Notes: a model not told the origin generated them from the letters alone. A DNA stretch of 64,000 nt from Verrucomicrobiaceae bacterium (GCA_947458455.1 CANGYJ010000011.1:62001-126000), one strand, 5' to 3'. Positions 35,666-45,053 are shown, numbered from the stretch's first letter. Made by a program: numbers and translations.

Positions 35666-36679
35666 ATGCGCATCGCCATCCTGCACTACTCTAAGCCGCC
35701 GACCATCGGTGGCGTGGAGCGTGTCCTCGGAGAGCAAGCGTCTGCCTTGGTCTCGCTTGGGCATGAAGTGGAGGTTTTCACCCGTCATGAATGGAAGGCG
35801 ACGCAGTGGGATGTCGTCATCGTCCACAATGTCTTCACCATGCCTTTCGACCTCGCGTGGACGCAGGAACTCATCAAGCTCACGGAAACCCGCCCGGACA
35901 TCCGCTGGGTCAACTGGGTGCATGACGTGCGCTGGGCTGCAAAAGTGCCGCAAGCTGTCCATGTCGCTGTTTCGGAACATCGGAGGTCGGAATACGCGAA
36001 ACACACCTCTGAGCCGATTCATGTCATTCCGAACGGCTGTGATGCGAAAGCCGTTTTGGGCCTCGAAGACCGAATTGCGGCACTCAAGCTCGAAAAGGCA
36101 GGCTTGGTGCTGCTTCAGCCCACTCGCTTCGTGCGGCGCAAAAACATCGAGATGGGCCTGCGAGTTCTGGCGGAGCTTCCGGAGGCCATTTACCTCGTCA
36201 CGGCGGCTCCTGATCCGCATCAAAAGGATGGCGTGAAGTATTTTCGCGAGTTGAAGCGGCTCGCCAAAGAACTCGGCGTGTCGAAGCGGGTGCTCTTCCT
36301 CGGCGAGAAGGCCGTCTTGAGTGATGACGAGGTGCGCAGCCAGTATCAGATGGCGGACGCGTTGTTCTTTCCCAGCACGCAGGAAGGCTACGGCCTGCCG
36401 CTGATCGAGGCGGCGCTGCATCAAGTGCCGGTTTTCTGCTCGGACATCCCCGCGCATCGCGAGGTGGCTTCGGCTGAGGCCGTATTGTTTAAGCTCGTCG
36501 CCTCGCCGAAAGGACTCGCTCGGAAAATTCGGGCGCATGCTGGGGTGAAGGCTAGGCAGGCCAGGCGGGCGCTGATGGCGCGGATGGATTGGGAAACGCT
36601 GCTGCGGGAGAAACTGCTGCCGCTGCTTGGGGAAATGCGTTTGCGGTCTGGACGCAGGCATTCTAAAACCGCGTCATGA
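35666..36679 (+). CDS. Family 4-type glycosyltransferase
   Basis: 337 residues of GT-B fold. The N-terminal acceptor domain begins MRIAILHYSKPPTIGGVERV, a glycine-rich motif typical of GT4. The C-terminal donor domain has PTRFVRRKNIEMGLRVL and the E-x7-E motif in STQEGYGLPLIEAAL with its paired Glu. Donor and acceptor sugar are unknown. The start has GAAGG about 8 bases upstream. It overlaps the next gene by 4 bases (ATGA), so both are coupled. Confidence 0.88.
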   Translation: MRIAILHYSKPPTIGGVERVLGEQASALVSLGHEVEVFTRHEWKATQWDVVIVHNVFTMPFDLAWTQELIKLTETRPDIRWVNWVHDVRWAAKVPQAVHVAVSEHRRSEYAKHTSEPIHVIPNGCDAKAVLGLEDRIAALKLEKAGLVLLQPTRFVRRKNIEMGLRVLAELPEAIYLVTAAPDPHQKDGVKYFRELKRLAKELGVSKRVLFLGEKAVLSDDEVRSQYQMADALFFPSTQEGYGLPLIEAALHQVPVFCSDIPAHREVASAEAVLFKLVASPKGLARKIRAHAGVKARQARRALMARMDWETLLREKLLPLLGEMRLRSGRRHSKTAS

Positions 36680-38394
36680 CCGTCGCCGCCACCACCGCCC
36701 TGCTTGCCCGTGCGCATGGCTGGATGCTCATGAATAAGGCGGCACATGGCCTGAGCCAAAACCGGCTGCTGGTGAGCACGGTGGGCGGCTTTTTGATCTT
36801 TTACAGCTTCGCCGCTTACAAGCTGGTGGCGCACGGGCTGGATTATGTGACGAAGATTCCCATGCTCGGGCCGCTGCTGGCGGAGCGACTGATCTACCTG
36901 CTGTTCTTTTTCTTCTTCATGATGCTGGTGATCTCGAATGCCACGATCACCGGCATGGGCCTCTTCCGGCGGAAGGACATGGAATGGCAGGTGGCGCTGC
37001 CGCTGCCACCGCGCAGCCTCGTGATGTGGAAGACGCTGGAAGGCATGCTGCTGGCGAGCTGGGGTCTGGTGGTCCTGAGTGCTCCCATCCTGCTGGCGCT
37101 TGGCCGCGTCTATGAGGCCGGGCCGTGGTTCTTTCTCACGACGGCTCCCGCCTTGCTCTGCCTCGTCACAATCTCGGCGAACCTCTCGACGTGGCTTTTG
37201 CTCTTTCTCGTGCGTTTTGCCCGCCGCTCATGGTGGAAGCCCGTGGCGCTGCTGGGTCTCGTGCTGCTCGGATTCGCGGCGAAGCGCTTCCTGACCATCG
37301 ACTTCGATGCGGTGCGCAGCGGGGATATGGCATTGGGGGTGAGCGAAATCCTCCGCCACACGGAGATTTGCATGCATCCGCTGCTACCAAGCTCATGGGT
37401 GGCGGAGGCGATCCATGCCAGCGGGCGAGGCATCGTCGAGCAAGCGTGGTTTTATCATCTGGTGCTGCTCTCGCATGCGCTGGTCTCGCTGGTGGTGACG
37501 GCTCGGCTGGCGGGATCGCTGTTTCTCCCTGCTTGGAATCGGCTCATGCAGGCGGTGCCGGGCGGATCGTCAGGGCAGGTGAGCATGCCGGTGGTGCCAA
37601 GCTTGCCGTCGGAGCTGCTGCGGCGTGCGTTGGCGCTCGACCGGGCGTCGTTTGCCATCCTAGTGAAGGATGTGCGGGTGTTTTTGCGGGAGCCAATGCA
37701 GTGGGGGCAGTGTGCGGTGATCTTTGGCCTGCTGCTGATCTACTCCGCCAACCTCCGTAGCATGGGCGATGATTTGCAGAGTCCCTTCTGGCTCGCCGTC
37801 ATCAGTCATCTGAACCTCCTCGTCTGCTGCCTCGCGCTTTCGACGCTCACGACGCGCTTCATTTACCCGCAGCTCAGCCTGGAAGGGCAGCGCATGTGGA
37901 TCCTCGGCCTCTCGCCCGTGCCGCTGCACCGAGTGCTGGCGCTCAAACTTCGTCTCAGCGCCGGGGTGCTGGCGCTGCTGATGACCACGCTGGTGTGCCT
38001 CTCGGGCATTTCCCTCGGGATACCGTTGCGGCGGATGCTCTTCTTCAGCCTCGCCATGATGATGATGAGCTATGGCCTCACGGCGCTGTCCCTTTCCCTC
38101 GGGGCGCTGCTGCCGAATTTTCGCGAGGCGAATCCCGCCCGCATCGTCTCCGGCTTTGGCGGCACCGTCTGCCTCATCGGCAGCTTCATCTATATTTTGC
38201 TCGGCATGGCGGCGGTGCTGATCCCTTCGTGGAGCAGCCTCAGTCCGCTTGCCACATCTTCGCCGCCCGCCGATGGGCGCATGGAAACGCTCAGTCTGGG
38301 AATTTTGCTCTGCCTGACGGCTCTGGCAGGTGGTGTGCCTTATCTTTTTGCCAAACGGCGCACAAAAAATCTGGATTATCTAAGATATCTGTAA
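36676..38394 (+). CDS. Large membrane protein resembling ABC-2 type exporter permease
   Basis: 572 residues with about 12-14 hydrophobic helices in two halves, each with a cytoplasmic loop. Segments such as ALPLPPRSLVMWKTLEGMLL and LSPVPLHRVLALKLRLSAGV resemble the transporter-interaction loops of putative ABC exporter membrane proteins (PF16949-like). No ATPase gene follows. It overlaps the glycosyltransferase gene by 4 bases. The first palindrome of the downstream pair includes its stop codon (TAA at 38392-38394). Confidence 0.75.
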   Translation: MTVAATTALLARAHGWMLMNKAAHGLSQNRLLVSTVGGFLIFYSFAAYKLVAHGLDYVTKIPMLGPLLAERLIYLLFFFFFMMLVISNATITGMGLFRRKDMEWQVALPLPPRSLVMWKTLEGMLLASWGLVVLSAPILLALGRVYEAGPWFFLTTAPALLCLVTISANLSTWLLLFLVRFARRSWWKPVALLGLVLLGFAAKRFLTIDFDAVRSGDMALGVSEILRHTEICMHPLLPSSWVAEAIHASGRGIVEQAWFYHLVLLSHALVSLVVTARLAGSLFLPAWNRLMQAVPGGSSGQVSMPVVPSLPSELLRRALALDRASFAILVKDVRVFLREPMQWGQCAVIFGLLLIYSANLRSMGDDLQSPFWLAVISHLNLLVCCLALSTLTTRFIYPQLSLEGQRMWILGLSPVPLHRVLALKLRLSAGVLALLMTTLVCLSGISLGIPLRRMLFFSLAMMMMSYGLTALSLSLGALLPNFREANPARIVSGFGGTVCLIGSFIYILLGMAAVLIPSWSSLSPLATSSPPADGRMETLSLGILLCLTALAGGVPYLFAKRRTKNLDYLRYL

Positions 38395-38422
38395 TATTTA
38401 CAGTGGTAAATAGAATTTACCA
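38389..38422. promoter_or_regulatory. Twin adjacent palindromes before the coiled-coil gene
   Basis: CTGTAA-TAT-TTACAG (38389-38403) and TGGTAAAT-AGA-ATTTACCA (38404-38422) are both perfect inverted repeats and directly adjoin. They share the half-site core GTAAaT/ATTTAC. The second ends two bases before the ATG at 38425, in place of a ribosome binding site. Unlike most intergenic repeats here it is AT-rich. It could be an operator pair or an mRNA hairpin blocking initiation. Confidence 0.6.
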
Positions 38423-38424
38423 TT

Positions 38425-39123
38425 ATGACCCGCAAGTCTCCCGCTCTCGCTGTCGCCCCCTCGTCTCCTGGTCATCTCGAAGAGGATGTGCTCCGCTTTG
38501 ATGACGCCCCAGAATTCATGGATTCCTCATCGCTCAACGATGTCGATCACAAGGTCAAAGCGGCTCAGGAGCAGCTCCTTCAGCTCCGCATGCAGCAGGA
38601 AGAGATCGAGCGCCAGAAGCTGCATCTCGAAACCCTCCGCGTGAAGCAGGAGCGTTTTGTTTCCGGTAAGCGTGACCTCCTGGAAAAAATCACCCGCTCG
38701 GCTGGCAGCGTGGAGCGTGATCTCTACGATGCGCAGAAGCGAGTCGAGGAGCTCAGCGTCACTTATGACGACTTCCGCCGCCATTTAGACATCCTCAAAA
38801 GCCTTCAGCCGGAGAAATGGCATCGCAGCCAGGTGGATGAGGAACTCGATCAAGCCCTGGGTGCGATCGAAGACGCTGAGGCGGACTACTCCAAAGGCCT
38901 GCGCCGTCTGGAAAGCTTCCGTGTCGTCGAATCCAATCCCATTGCCGCCAGCGTCACGCATGCCGTGAGTCATGCGGAATCGGAGCGCCGCAGCGAAGCC
39001 AGCAGCTCCAATCTTTCGCCCTCCGAAGAGATCATCATTTGGCTTCGCCGTGGCTTTGCCTTCACGCTGCCGCTCATCGGAGCGATGCTCCTGGGCCTCA
39101 TGCTCGCGAAGCTGATGTTCTAA
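38425..39123 (+). CDS. Coiled-coil protein with C-terminal membrane anchor
   Basis: 232 residues. A disordered N-terminus (to about residue 35) precedes a long coiled coil of Gln/Glu/Leu-rich heptads at about residues 40-165 (VKAAQEQLLQLRMQQEEIER). A Ser/Ala-rich linker and a C-terminal hydrophobic helix (FTLPLIGAMLLGLMLAKLMF) anchor it with the coiled coil in the cytosol. No known family. It is followed 33 bases later by another small C-anchored protein, so both may act at the membrane together. Confidence 0.8.
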   Translation: MTRKSPALAVAPSSPGHLEEDVLRFDDAPEFMDSSSLNDVDHKVKAAQEQLLQLRMQQEEIERQKLHLETLRVKQERFVSGKRDLLEKITRSAGSVERDLYDAQKRVEELSVTYDDFRRHLDILKSLQPEKWHRSQVDEELDQALGAIEDAEADYSKGLRRLESFRVVESNPIAASVTHAVSHAESERRSEASSSNLSPSEEIIIWLRRGFAFTLPLIGAMLLGLMLAKLMF

Positions 39124-39156
39124 TCTTTTCTCCTCAACCTCTCACTCCTCCCGACC

Positions 39157-39546
39157 ATGGCCCTCTTCTCCTCTGGCAATCGCAAGGTGCGCTCACGTCG
39201 TCCCAAAACGGCGCAGGAACTCGGCAAGACGCCGTCACCTGATGCGGTGAATCCGCGTCACCTGCGCCGCCGCTCCGAGGAGCTCGGAAAGCAGATTCAT
39301 CGGCTCGAATGTCTCATCGTCGATGCGCCGCGCCTGCAAAAGGTGCAGCGCCTCGCCACACTCGACACCTTGCCTCCGCTTACCGCGAAGGCTGCTCCAC
39401 GCGGTCGTCAAAAGATGACGCTGGCCCAGCGCCAGCAGGTGAGTAGCAGCCGGATGAAGCTAGCCTTTGAATGGCTGCTCGTCGGAGCGGGCATTGCTGC
39501 CATTGTGGGCTGGCTGAACCAGTGGTTCCATCTTTGGTCGGTTTAA
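39157..39546 (+). CDS. Small basic protein with C-terminal membrane helix
   Basis: 129 residues, Arg/Lys-rich N-terminal two thirds (FSSGNRKVRSRRPKTAQELG, RHLRRRSEELGKQIHRLECL) and a C-terminal hydrophobic segment (LLVGAGIAAIVGWLNQWFHLWSV). No family recognised. The ATG follows a strongly pyrimidine-rich leader (CCTCTCACTCCTCCCGACC). Its tail-anchored design resembles that of the preceding gene. Confidence 0.75.
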   Translation: MALFSSGNRKVRSRRPKTAQELGKTPSPDAVNPRHLRRRSEELGKQIHRLECLIVDAPRLQKVQRLATLDTLPPLTAKAAPRGRQKMTLAQRQQVSSSRMKLAFEWLLVGAGIAAIVGWLNQWFHLWSV

Positions 39547-39600
39547 AGCTGGCAGTCGAGTTCTTGCCAGGAATCAAAGCCGCATTACCCTCGCGGCCCC

Positions 39601-40428
39601 ATGCTCCTTTACCGCACCACTTCCGGCATTTTTCTCCAAAACGGCTCCTCCTGGCATCTCGTGCCGGAAACCTCCTGGGATGAACTTTTCAATCGCAGCG
39701 GCCTCGCGGCCCATCTGGCTCAAATCGCGGCCTCCACGCCCGCAGTGGCAGCCCCAGCAGCGGAGTCGATTTTGGCTCCCATTGGCCATCAGGAGGTCTG
39801 GGCGGCAGGTGTGACTTACTTTCGCAGCCGCACGGCCCGCATGGAAGAATCGAAGGATGCGGGCGGTGGCAGCTTTTACGACCGCGTGTATGCGGCGGAG
39901 CGGCCGGAGATCTTTTTCAAGGCCACGCCGCAGCGAGTGGCGCATCCGGGGCAGGCGATGCATCTACGTGGCGACTCCAAATGGATGGTGCCGGAGCCGG
40001 AGCTGACGCTCGCGATCAATTCCAGCGGCGAAATCATCGGCTGCACCGTGGGCAACGACCTCTCCTGCCGCGACATTGAGGGCGAAAATCCGCTCTACCT
40101 GCCGCAGGCAAAGTGCTTCAAGCTTTGCGCCGCTCTCGGCCCGGCCCTTTTGATCCAAGGCGAGCCTCTCGCGCCCACCACACGCATCCATCTGCAAATC
40201 GACCGTGCGGGAGCGGCGGCTTTTGAAGGTGAGACGACGCTGGCCCAGCTCAAGCGCACGCCGTCTGAGCTCGCCGAGTTCCTGTTTCGCGACAACACCT
40301 TCCCAACCGGCACTTTCCTCATGACTGGCACCGGCATCGTCCCCGGCGATGAATTCACGCTGAAGAGCGGCGATGTGGTGAAGATCACCATCGACGGCAT
40401 CGGCACGCTGGTGAATCCGATGGCGTGA
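39601..40428 (+). CDS. Fumarylacetoacetate hydrolase (FAH) family protein
   Basis: 275 residues. The C-terminal two thirds have the FAH fold: [20 protein letters not shown], the metal-ligand region [20 protein letters not shown] and [21 protein letters not shown]. The end [17 protein letters not shown] is the family's last strand. The two Glu of PEPE and the Asp of GND fit the divalent metal site. Members hydrolyse or decarboxylate diketo acids, or isomerise them. The substrate here is unknown. It is convergent with glgX (5-base gap). Confidence 0.88.
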   Translation: MLLYRTTSGIFLQNGSSWHLVPETSWDELFNRSGLAAHLAQIAASTPAVAAPAAESILAPIGHQEVWAAGVTYFRSRTARMEESKDAGGGSFYDRVYAAERPEIFFKATPQRVAHPGQAMHLRGDSKWMVPEPELTLAINSSGEIIGCTVGNDLSCRDIEGENPLYLPQAKCFKLCAALGPALLIQGEPLAPTTRIHLQIDRAGAAAFEGETTLAQLKRTPSELAEFLFRDNTFPTGTFLMTGTGIVPGDEFTLKSGDVVKITIDGIGTLVNPMA

Positions 40429-40433
40429 GTCCT

Positions 40434-42539
40434 TCAACAATGCTCCGGTGCCGCGGCAGGGCCGGAGGCGAGTTCGAGGCACACGAGGCAGGCTGCTTCG
40501 ACGTGCATGTTTGCAGCGCCGACGAAGGTTTCAGCGCTCGAATGCACGGCGGAGGTATCAAAGAGGAGCTTCCACTGGCTTTCTGCGGTGCCAGGAAGGG
40601 TGAGATCCGTGCCGGTGCTGCCGCGATTGAAGAGGAGGACGAGGGGGGGCTCGCCCTGCATGCCATCGAGGAGGGCTCCGAAGTGGCAGCGGCGTGGATC
40701 ATGCCATTCTTCATGGCAGAGCAGGGAGCCATTGCCCTCCAGCCAAGTGACATCACGAAGGCCGGTGACGGGGTTCACCTTGCCATCGAAGTATTCGAGC
40801 CGACGCAGCGTGTGGCGGGTGCGGCGGAGATGCAGCACCAGCTTGGTGAAGGCGAGCATGGCCTCGTCGCACTCGGTCCAATCGAGCCAGCTCAACTCGT
40901 TGTCCTGGCAGTAGGCATTGTTATTGCCCTGCTGGGTGCGGCCGCGTTCATCGCCGGCATTGATGAAAGGCACACCGGTGGAAAAAAGCAGTGTGGCGAT
41001 GAGGCTGCGGCGCAGGCGGGCGCGGGTATCGAGGATTACGGGATCTTCGCTGGGGCCTTCGACGCCGCAGTTCACGCTGTGATGGTGATCATCGCCATCG
41101 CGGTTTTCCTCACCGTTCGCCAGATTGTGCTTCCGCGAGTAGCTCACGAGATCGAGCAGCGTGAACCCATCGTGTGAGGTGATGAAATTGATGCTCACCA
41201 GAGGTGGACGCAATCCGGGGCCGTAGATGTCCTGGCTGCCGCAGAAGCGTTTCGCAAATTCCGCCGTCGTATCGACCTCACCACGCCAGAACTTCCGCAC
41301 GGTGTCGCGAAACTTGCCATTCAACTCACGCCAAGGGGCGGGAAAAGCGCCGACTTGGTAGCTATCCATCTTCATGATGTCCCACGGCTCGGCGATGAGC
41401 TTCACACGAGATAAAACGGGGTCCTGCGCCACGGCGGCGAGGAACGGCGCATGCTGGCTGAAGTGATCGCTCTCATCGCGAGCCACGGTGACGGCCAGAT
41501 CGAAGCGGAAGCCATCCACATGCATCTCCGTGACCCAGTAGCGCAGGCTGTCGAGCACGAGCCGGAGGCCCGCAGGCCGGGCGGAATCCACCGAATTACC
41601 GCAGCCGGTGACATTGAGGTAATGGTGATCCGCATCCTGCCGGTAGTAAGTGGCATCATCGAGGCCGCGGAAGAGCATCGTGGGCCCACGTGGATCACCC
41701 TCGGCGGTGTGATTGTAAACGACATCGAGGATCACCTCGATCCCGGCAGCGTGCAGGGCTTTCACCATGCCTTTGAACTCGCGAATCTGCTCCTGAGGAT
41801 CGTGCGCCGAGGCATACTCGCCATGCGGAGCGAAGAAGCCGAGCGTGTTGTAGCCCCAGAAGTTCGTCAGGCCGCGTTCGAGCAGGAAGGCATCATCGAG
41901 ATGCGCATGCACCGGCAGCAATTGCACAGCGGTGATGCCCAGCTCACGCAGGTAGCTCGTCACCAGCGGATTCGCGAGACCCGCGTAAGTGCCGCGAAGG
42001 TGTGTATGCAGGCCCGGATGCGTCTGCGTGAAGCCTTTCACATGAAGTTCGTAGATCACCGTGTCCTGCCACGGCGTGTGCAAAGGCTGGTCGCCCTGCC
42101 AGTCGAAGCTCTCATCCACCACCATGCTTTTCAGCGCCTTCGGGCCGTTGTCTAGGCCGCCCGGTGGATGCATCGGATCGGGCGTGGTGAGCATGTGCTC
42201 CGCCGCATCGGGCAGGCCAACGATGCTTCGTGCATAAGGATCGAGCAGCAGCTTCTTCGCATTGAAGCGCAGACCTTTCTCGGGATGCCAGGCTCCCTGC
42301 GCCCGGTAGCCGTAAAGCGTCCCCGGAGCCGCCGCACGCACGGTGACGTGCCACAGGTCATTCTCCCCTTTCTGCATGCGGGCGCGACCGATCTCCCGCT
42401 TCGCATCCGCCGGATCGTAAAGGCACAAATCCATCGCCTCGGCATGTCGCGAGAAAACCACGAAACGCGTCCCCTCGGACGTGAAGGTCACGCCGGGCGT
42501 CAAAGGCTCGGTGGAGGTAAAAGAGACGGGTGGAAGCAT
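40434..42539 (-). CDS. glgX: Glycogen debranching enzyme (isoamylase-type)
   Basis: 701 residues. The N-terminal CBM48 domain spans about 1-150 (TSEGTRFVVFSRHAEAMDLC, LYGYRAQGAWHPEKGLRFN), then the GH13 barrel. The GH13 motifs are in order: DVVYNHTAEG (region I), DGFRFDLAV with the nucleophile Asp (region II), LIAEPWD with the acid Glu (region III) and ITSHDGFTLLDL with the stabilising Asp (region IV). A short C-terminal beta domain ends the protein. It cleaves alpha-1,6 branches of glycogen limit dextrins in the cytosol. Confidence 0.96.
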   Translation of the reverse strand: MLPPVSFTSTEPLTPGVTFTSEGTRFVVFSRHAEAMDLCLYDPADAKREIGRARMQKGENDLWHVTVRAAAPGTLYGYRAQGAWHPEKGLRFNAKKLLLDPYARSIVGLPDAAEHMLTTPDPMHPPGGLDNGPKALKSMVVDESFDWQGDQPLHTPWQDTVIYELHVKGFTQTHPGLHTHLRGTYAGLANPLVTSYLRELGITAVQLLPVHAHLDDAFLLERGLTNFWGYNTLGFFAPHGEYASAHDPQEQIREFKGMVKALHAAGIEVILDVVYNHTAEGDPRGPTMLFRGLDDATYYRQDADHHYLNVTGCGNSVDSARPAGLRLVLDSLRYWVTEMHVDGFRFDLAVTVARDESDHFSQHAPFLAAVAQDPVLSRVKLIAEPWDIMKMDSYQVGAFPAPWRELNGKFRDTVRKFWRGEVDTTAEFAKRFCGSQDIYGPGLRPPLVSINFITSHDGFTLLDLVSYSRKHNLANGEENRDGDDHHHSVNCGVEGPSEDPVILDTRARLRRSLIATLLFSTGVPFINAGDERGRTQQGNNNAYCQDNELSWLDWTECDEAMLAFTKLVLHLRRTRHTLRRLEYFDGKVNPVTGLRDVTWLEGNGSLLCHEEWHDPRRCHFGALLDGMQGEPPLVLLFNRGSTGTDLTLPGTAESQWKLLFDTSAVHSSAETFVGAANMHVEAACLVCLELASGPAAAPEHC

Positions 42540-42547
42540 GGGGGAGA

Positions 42548-42624
42548 GGTCAAAAGGTCAAGGCGTCAAAGGGTCAAGGAATCTAGAAAGCAGGCTTTTG
42601 ACCATCTTGACCCTTTCTTGACGC
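42548..42624. repeat. GGTCAA/TTGACC repeat between the NTP transferase and glgX
   Basis: Direct copies of GGTCAA (three on the left arm) face inverted copies on the right. Perfect matches are AAAGGGTCAA (42568-42577) to TTGACCCTTT (42607-42616) and GCGTCAA (42564-42570) to TTGACGC (42618-42624). It fills almost the whole 86-base gap and ends 1 base before the stop codon of the preceding minus-strand gene. Resembles an interspersed hairpin repeat. Confidence 0.7.
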
Positions 42625-42625
42625 A

Positions 42626-43537
42626 TCAACCCCACAGCGACTCCGGATACACGCCCTTGTCCACCAGCTCGCGGATGGAGCGGACCACGTCCGGTTTGTC
42701 ATCCGGGTAGGTCACGCCGAACCACGAGTCGTTCGATTCCAGCACACGCACATCGGCGATGCTGTTCTTGATCAGCGTGTCCACTTCCTTCGGCACATAG
42801 CACTCGGCCTTCAGATCGCTGCCGCGTTCCTTCATAAACTCGGCAAAGGCGGCCCGCAGGCGGCCAAAGATGTCCGGCATGAAACCGAAGAAGTTCATCG
42901 AGACCACTTCGTTGCCGGTAAGCGGCACAAAAGCGTCCTCCACCTCGCGGTTCTCAGCTCCGGTGGCCGTTTTGAAGATCTTTGTCATCTCCGTCACATC
43001 CGCCAGCATGCCATCCGCGCCGCGTGTGCAGACGCCACGAGCCACGCTGCCGTGTTCGGAGAGGGTGTTCCGCAGGTAGTAGCCCACCATCGAGTAGTGG
43101 CTCTTGCCATCCGCTGAGCGCGGCATGGTGAGATCGGCGGCGATCTTCGCGTAGGCATCCTGGCCGTAAAAATCGTCCGCGTTGATCATGAGGAAGGGTT
43201 CGTTCACCACCTTTTCGGCCGCGAGCAGCGCGTGCGTGGTGCCCCAGGGCTTCGTGCGGCCTTCCGGCAAGGTGAAACCCTCGGGCAGATCGTTCAGATC
43301 CTGAAAGGCATAGTCCACGGCGATGCGGCTGGCGAAGCGGGAGCCGATCTGATCTTTGAAAAGCTGTTCAAAGTCCCGCCGGATCACAAACACCACCTTG
43401 CCGAAACCGGCGCGGATCGCGTCAAACACCGAATAATCGAGCATCACCTCCCCGCTCGGCCCCATGGCATCGAGCTGTTTCAGGCCGCCGTAACGGCTGC
43501 CCATGCCGGCAGCGAGGATCAAGAGAGTGGGTTTCAT
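42626..43537 (-). CDS. NTP-transferase-domain nucleotidyltransferase
   Basis: 303 residues with the nucleotide-sugar pyrophosphorylase N-terminal signature LAAGMGSRYGGLKQLDAMGP. A central Mg-binding DDFYGQDAY-like loop (MINADDFYG) and C-terminal STVTY-like region (DSWFGVTYPDDKPDVV) follow. It probably activates a sugar-phosphate or related alcohol phosphate with NTP; which one is not visible. The ATG at 43537 starts directly at the fold; the upstream in-frame extension is Pro-rich and non-conserved. Confidence 0.85.
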   Translation of the reverse strand: MKPTLLILAAGMGSRYGGLKQLDAMGPSGEVMLDYSVFDAIRAGFGKVVFVIRRDFEQLFKDQIGSRFASRIAVDYAFQDLNDLPEGFTLPEGRTKPWGTTHALLAAEKVVNEPFLMINADDFYGQDAYAKIAADLTMPRSADGKSHYSMVGYYLRNTLSEHGSVARGVCTRGADGMLADVTEMTKIFKTATGAENREVEDAFVPLTGNEVVSMNFFGFMPDIFGRLRAAFAEFMKERGSDLKAECYVPKEVDTLIKNSIADVRVLESNDSWFGVTYPDDKPDVVRSIRELVDKGVYPESLWG

Positions 43538-43659
43538 GCGTGGTGGTTGGGGAAGGAGAGCGCAAACTGTCCGCTCGGGCGGAAGGGGTTTCAAGTTTCA
43601 AGAAGGTTAGCCAGGAAACTTGAAACGACCGGCCCCGGCGGTATGGCGATGGGAAAACC

Positions 43660-44790
43660 ATGCTGACCTCCTTCATTCCTGTGCTCGACGCCCTTCCGCA
43701 GCGGAAATCGCCGCTCATGGAGCGTTTTGCCGCGATGCTGGAGCCGAAAGCCCCAGCGCAAATCGAGGCGATGGCCCACGAAAGCCGCCAGATCACCCGG
43801 CGGAATTTCGGACGCACCATGCGGCTGTTTGCCCCGCTCTACGTCTCGAATGAGTGCGTGAACAACTGCTCCTACTGCGGCTTCTCGCGGGACAACAACG
43901 CCATCCTCCGAGTCACGCTCACCATGGATCAGGTCATCCGTGAGGCGCGGCACCTGCTTGATCAGGGCTTTCGCAATATCCTCCTCGTGGCTGGCGAGCA
44001 TCCGCGCTTCGTGAGCGATGGTTACCTGGAGGAGTGCATCCGGGCGCTGCGTGATGTGGTGCCCACCATCGGCATCGAAGTGGGACCGATGGAAGCGCCC
44101 GAGTATGAGCAGATGGTCAAAGCGGGGGCGGAAGGCCTTGTCGTTTATCAAGAGACCTACGACCGCGTCGTTTACGAGCAGATGCATACTGCCGGGCCGA
44201 AGAAGGATTTCGACTGGCGGCTCGCCTGCCCGGAGCGCGGTTACGCGGGCGGTTTTCGACGCATCGGCATTGGAGCCTTGTTTGGACTGAGTGACTGGCG
44301 TCTGGAGGCGCTGCGGCTTGCTGCGCATCTGGAGCATCTTTATAAGCACTGCTGGAAGTCGAGCTTCACCGTGGCTTTTCCGCGTCTGCGGCCTGCGGCG
44401 GGAGGTTTCAAGCCGATGACCGACTTTCCTGATTGGGCGCTGGTGCAGACGATCTGTGCTTTCCGCCTCACTTTTCCTGAGGTCGGCATTGTTTTGAGCA
44501 CGCGTGAACCGGCTCCGCTCCGCGATGCACTGGCTCCGCTCGGCATCACCATGATGAGTGCTGGCAGCCATACCGAGCCGGGTGGCTACACCGGGGCGGG
44601 AAGCGATGATTTGCATCTCACCGTTCGTGGTCGCCGCGTCGAACTGGAAGCCACCACCGGCCGCACGCGGGCGGAGGGCCAGTTCGGCATCGCCGATGAA
44701 CGCAGCCCGCAAGGCGTGGCCGAGATGCTGCGTGCTCGTGGCCTCGATCCCGTCTGGAAGGACTGGGACCCGGCGATTCTTTCGGCTTGA
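43660..44790 (+). CDS. thiH: 2-iminoacetate synthase ThiH (radical SAM)
   Basis: 376 residues. The radical SAM cluster motif is Cys66-x3-Cys70-x2-Cys73 (ECVNNCSYCGFSRDN). ThiH-specific blocks follow: RNILLVAGEHP, QETYDRVVYEQMHTAGPKKDF and RIGIGALFGLSDWR. The C-terminal part has MMSAGSHTEPGGY. It cleaves tyrosine to 2-iminoacetate (dehydroglycine) and p-cresol for thiazole synthesis in thiamine biosynthesis. No thiG, thiS or other thi genes are adjacent, so the pathway must be assembled from elsewhere. Confidence 0.95.
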   Translation: MLTSFIPVLDALPQRKSPLMERFAAMLEPKAPAQIEAMAHESRQITRRNFGRTMRLFAPLYVSNECVNNCSYCGFSRDNNAILRVTLTMDQVIREARHLLDQGFRNILLVAGEHPRFVSDGYLEECIRALRDVVPTIGIEVGPMEAPEYEQMVKAGAEGLVVYQETYDRVVYEQMHTAGPKKDFDWRLACPERGYAGGFRRIGIGALFGLSDWRLEALRLAAHLEHLYKHCWKSSFTVAFPRLRPAAGGFKPMTDFPDWALVQTICAFRLTFPEVGIVLSTREPAPLRDALAPLGITMMSAGSHTEPGGYTGAGSDDLHLTVRGRRVELEATTGRTRAEGQFGIADERSPQGVAEMLRARGLDPVWKDWDPAILSA

Positions 44791-44846
44791 GGTGGCATTG
44801 AATCATCCGCTTGCGATGCAGCGAGCCTCTGAATACAATCAGACGC

Positions 44847-45053
44847 ATGAGTTACACAGACATCCAAGCCCAGGTATCGCTGCTGCCACTTGAGGACAGG
44901 AACCAACTTTCTCGCTATCTGACGGCGCTTGAGACGGAAGATGAGCTGCGAGTGCTCCTCTCTCAGCGGATGCGGGCGATGGATGCGGGGCGCTCGGTTT
45001 CTTTGGATGCGTTCAAAGAAAAGCATGAGCAGCTTGAAGCAGAAGGAAGCTGA
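44847..45053 (+). CDS. Putative antitoxin of a ParE/RelE-type pair
   Basis: 68 residues, small and helical (SYTDIQAQVSLLPLEDRNQL, SRYLTALETEDELRVLLSQR). The size and the directly following ParE/RelE-like ORF match the usual antitoxin-first order. It has no clear ribbon-helix-helix or HTH motif by eye, so the assignment is by context. ATG at 44847 starts the conserved-looking region; an upstream in-frame ATG adds 12 residues. Confidence 0.6.
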   Translation: MSYTDIQAQVSLLPLEDRNQLSRYLTALETEDELRVLLSQRMRAMDAGRSVSLDAFKEKHEQLEAEGS

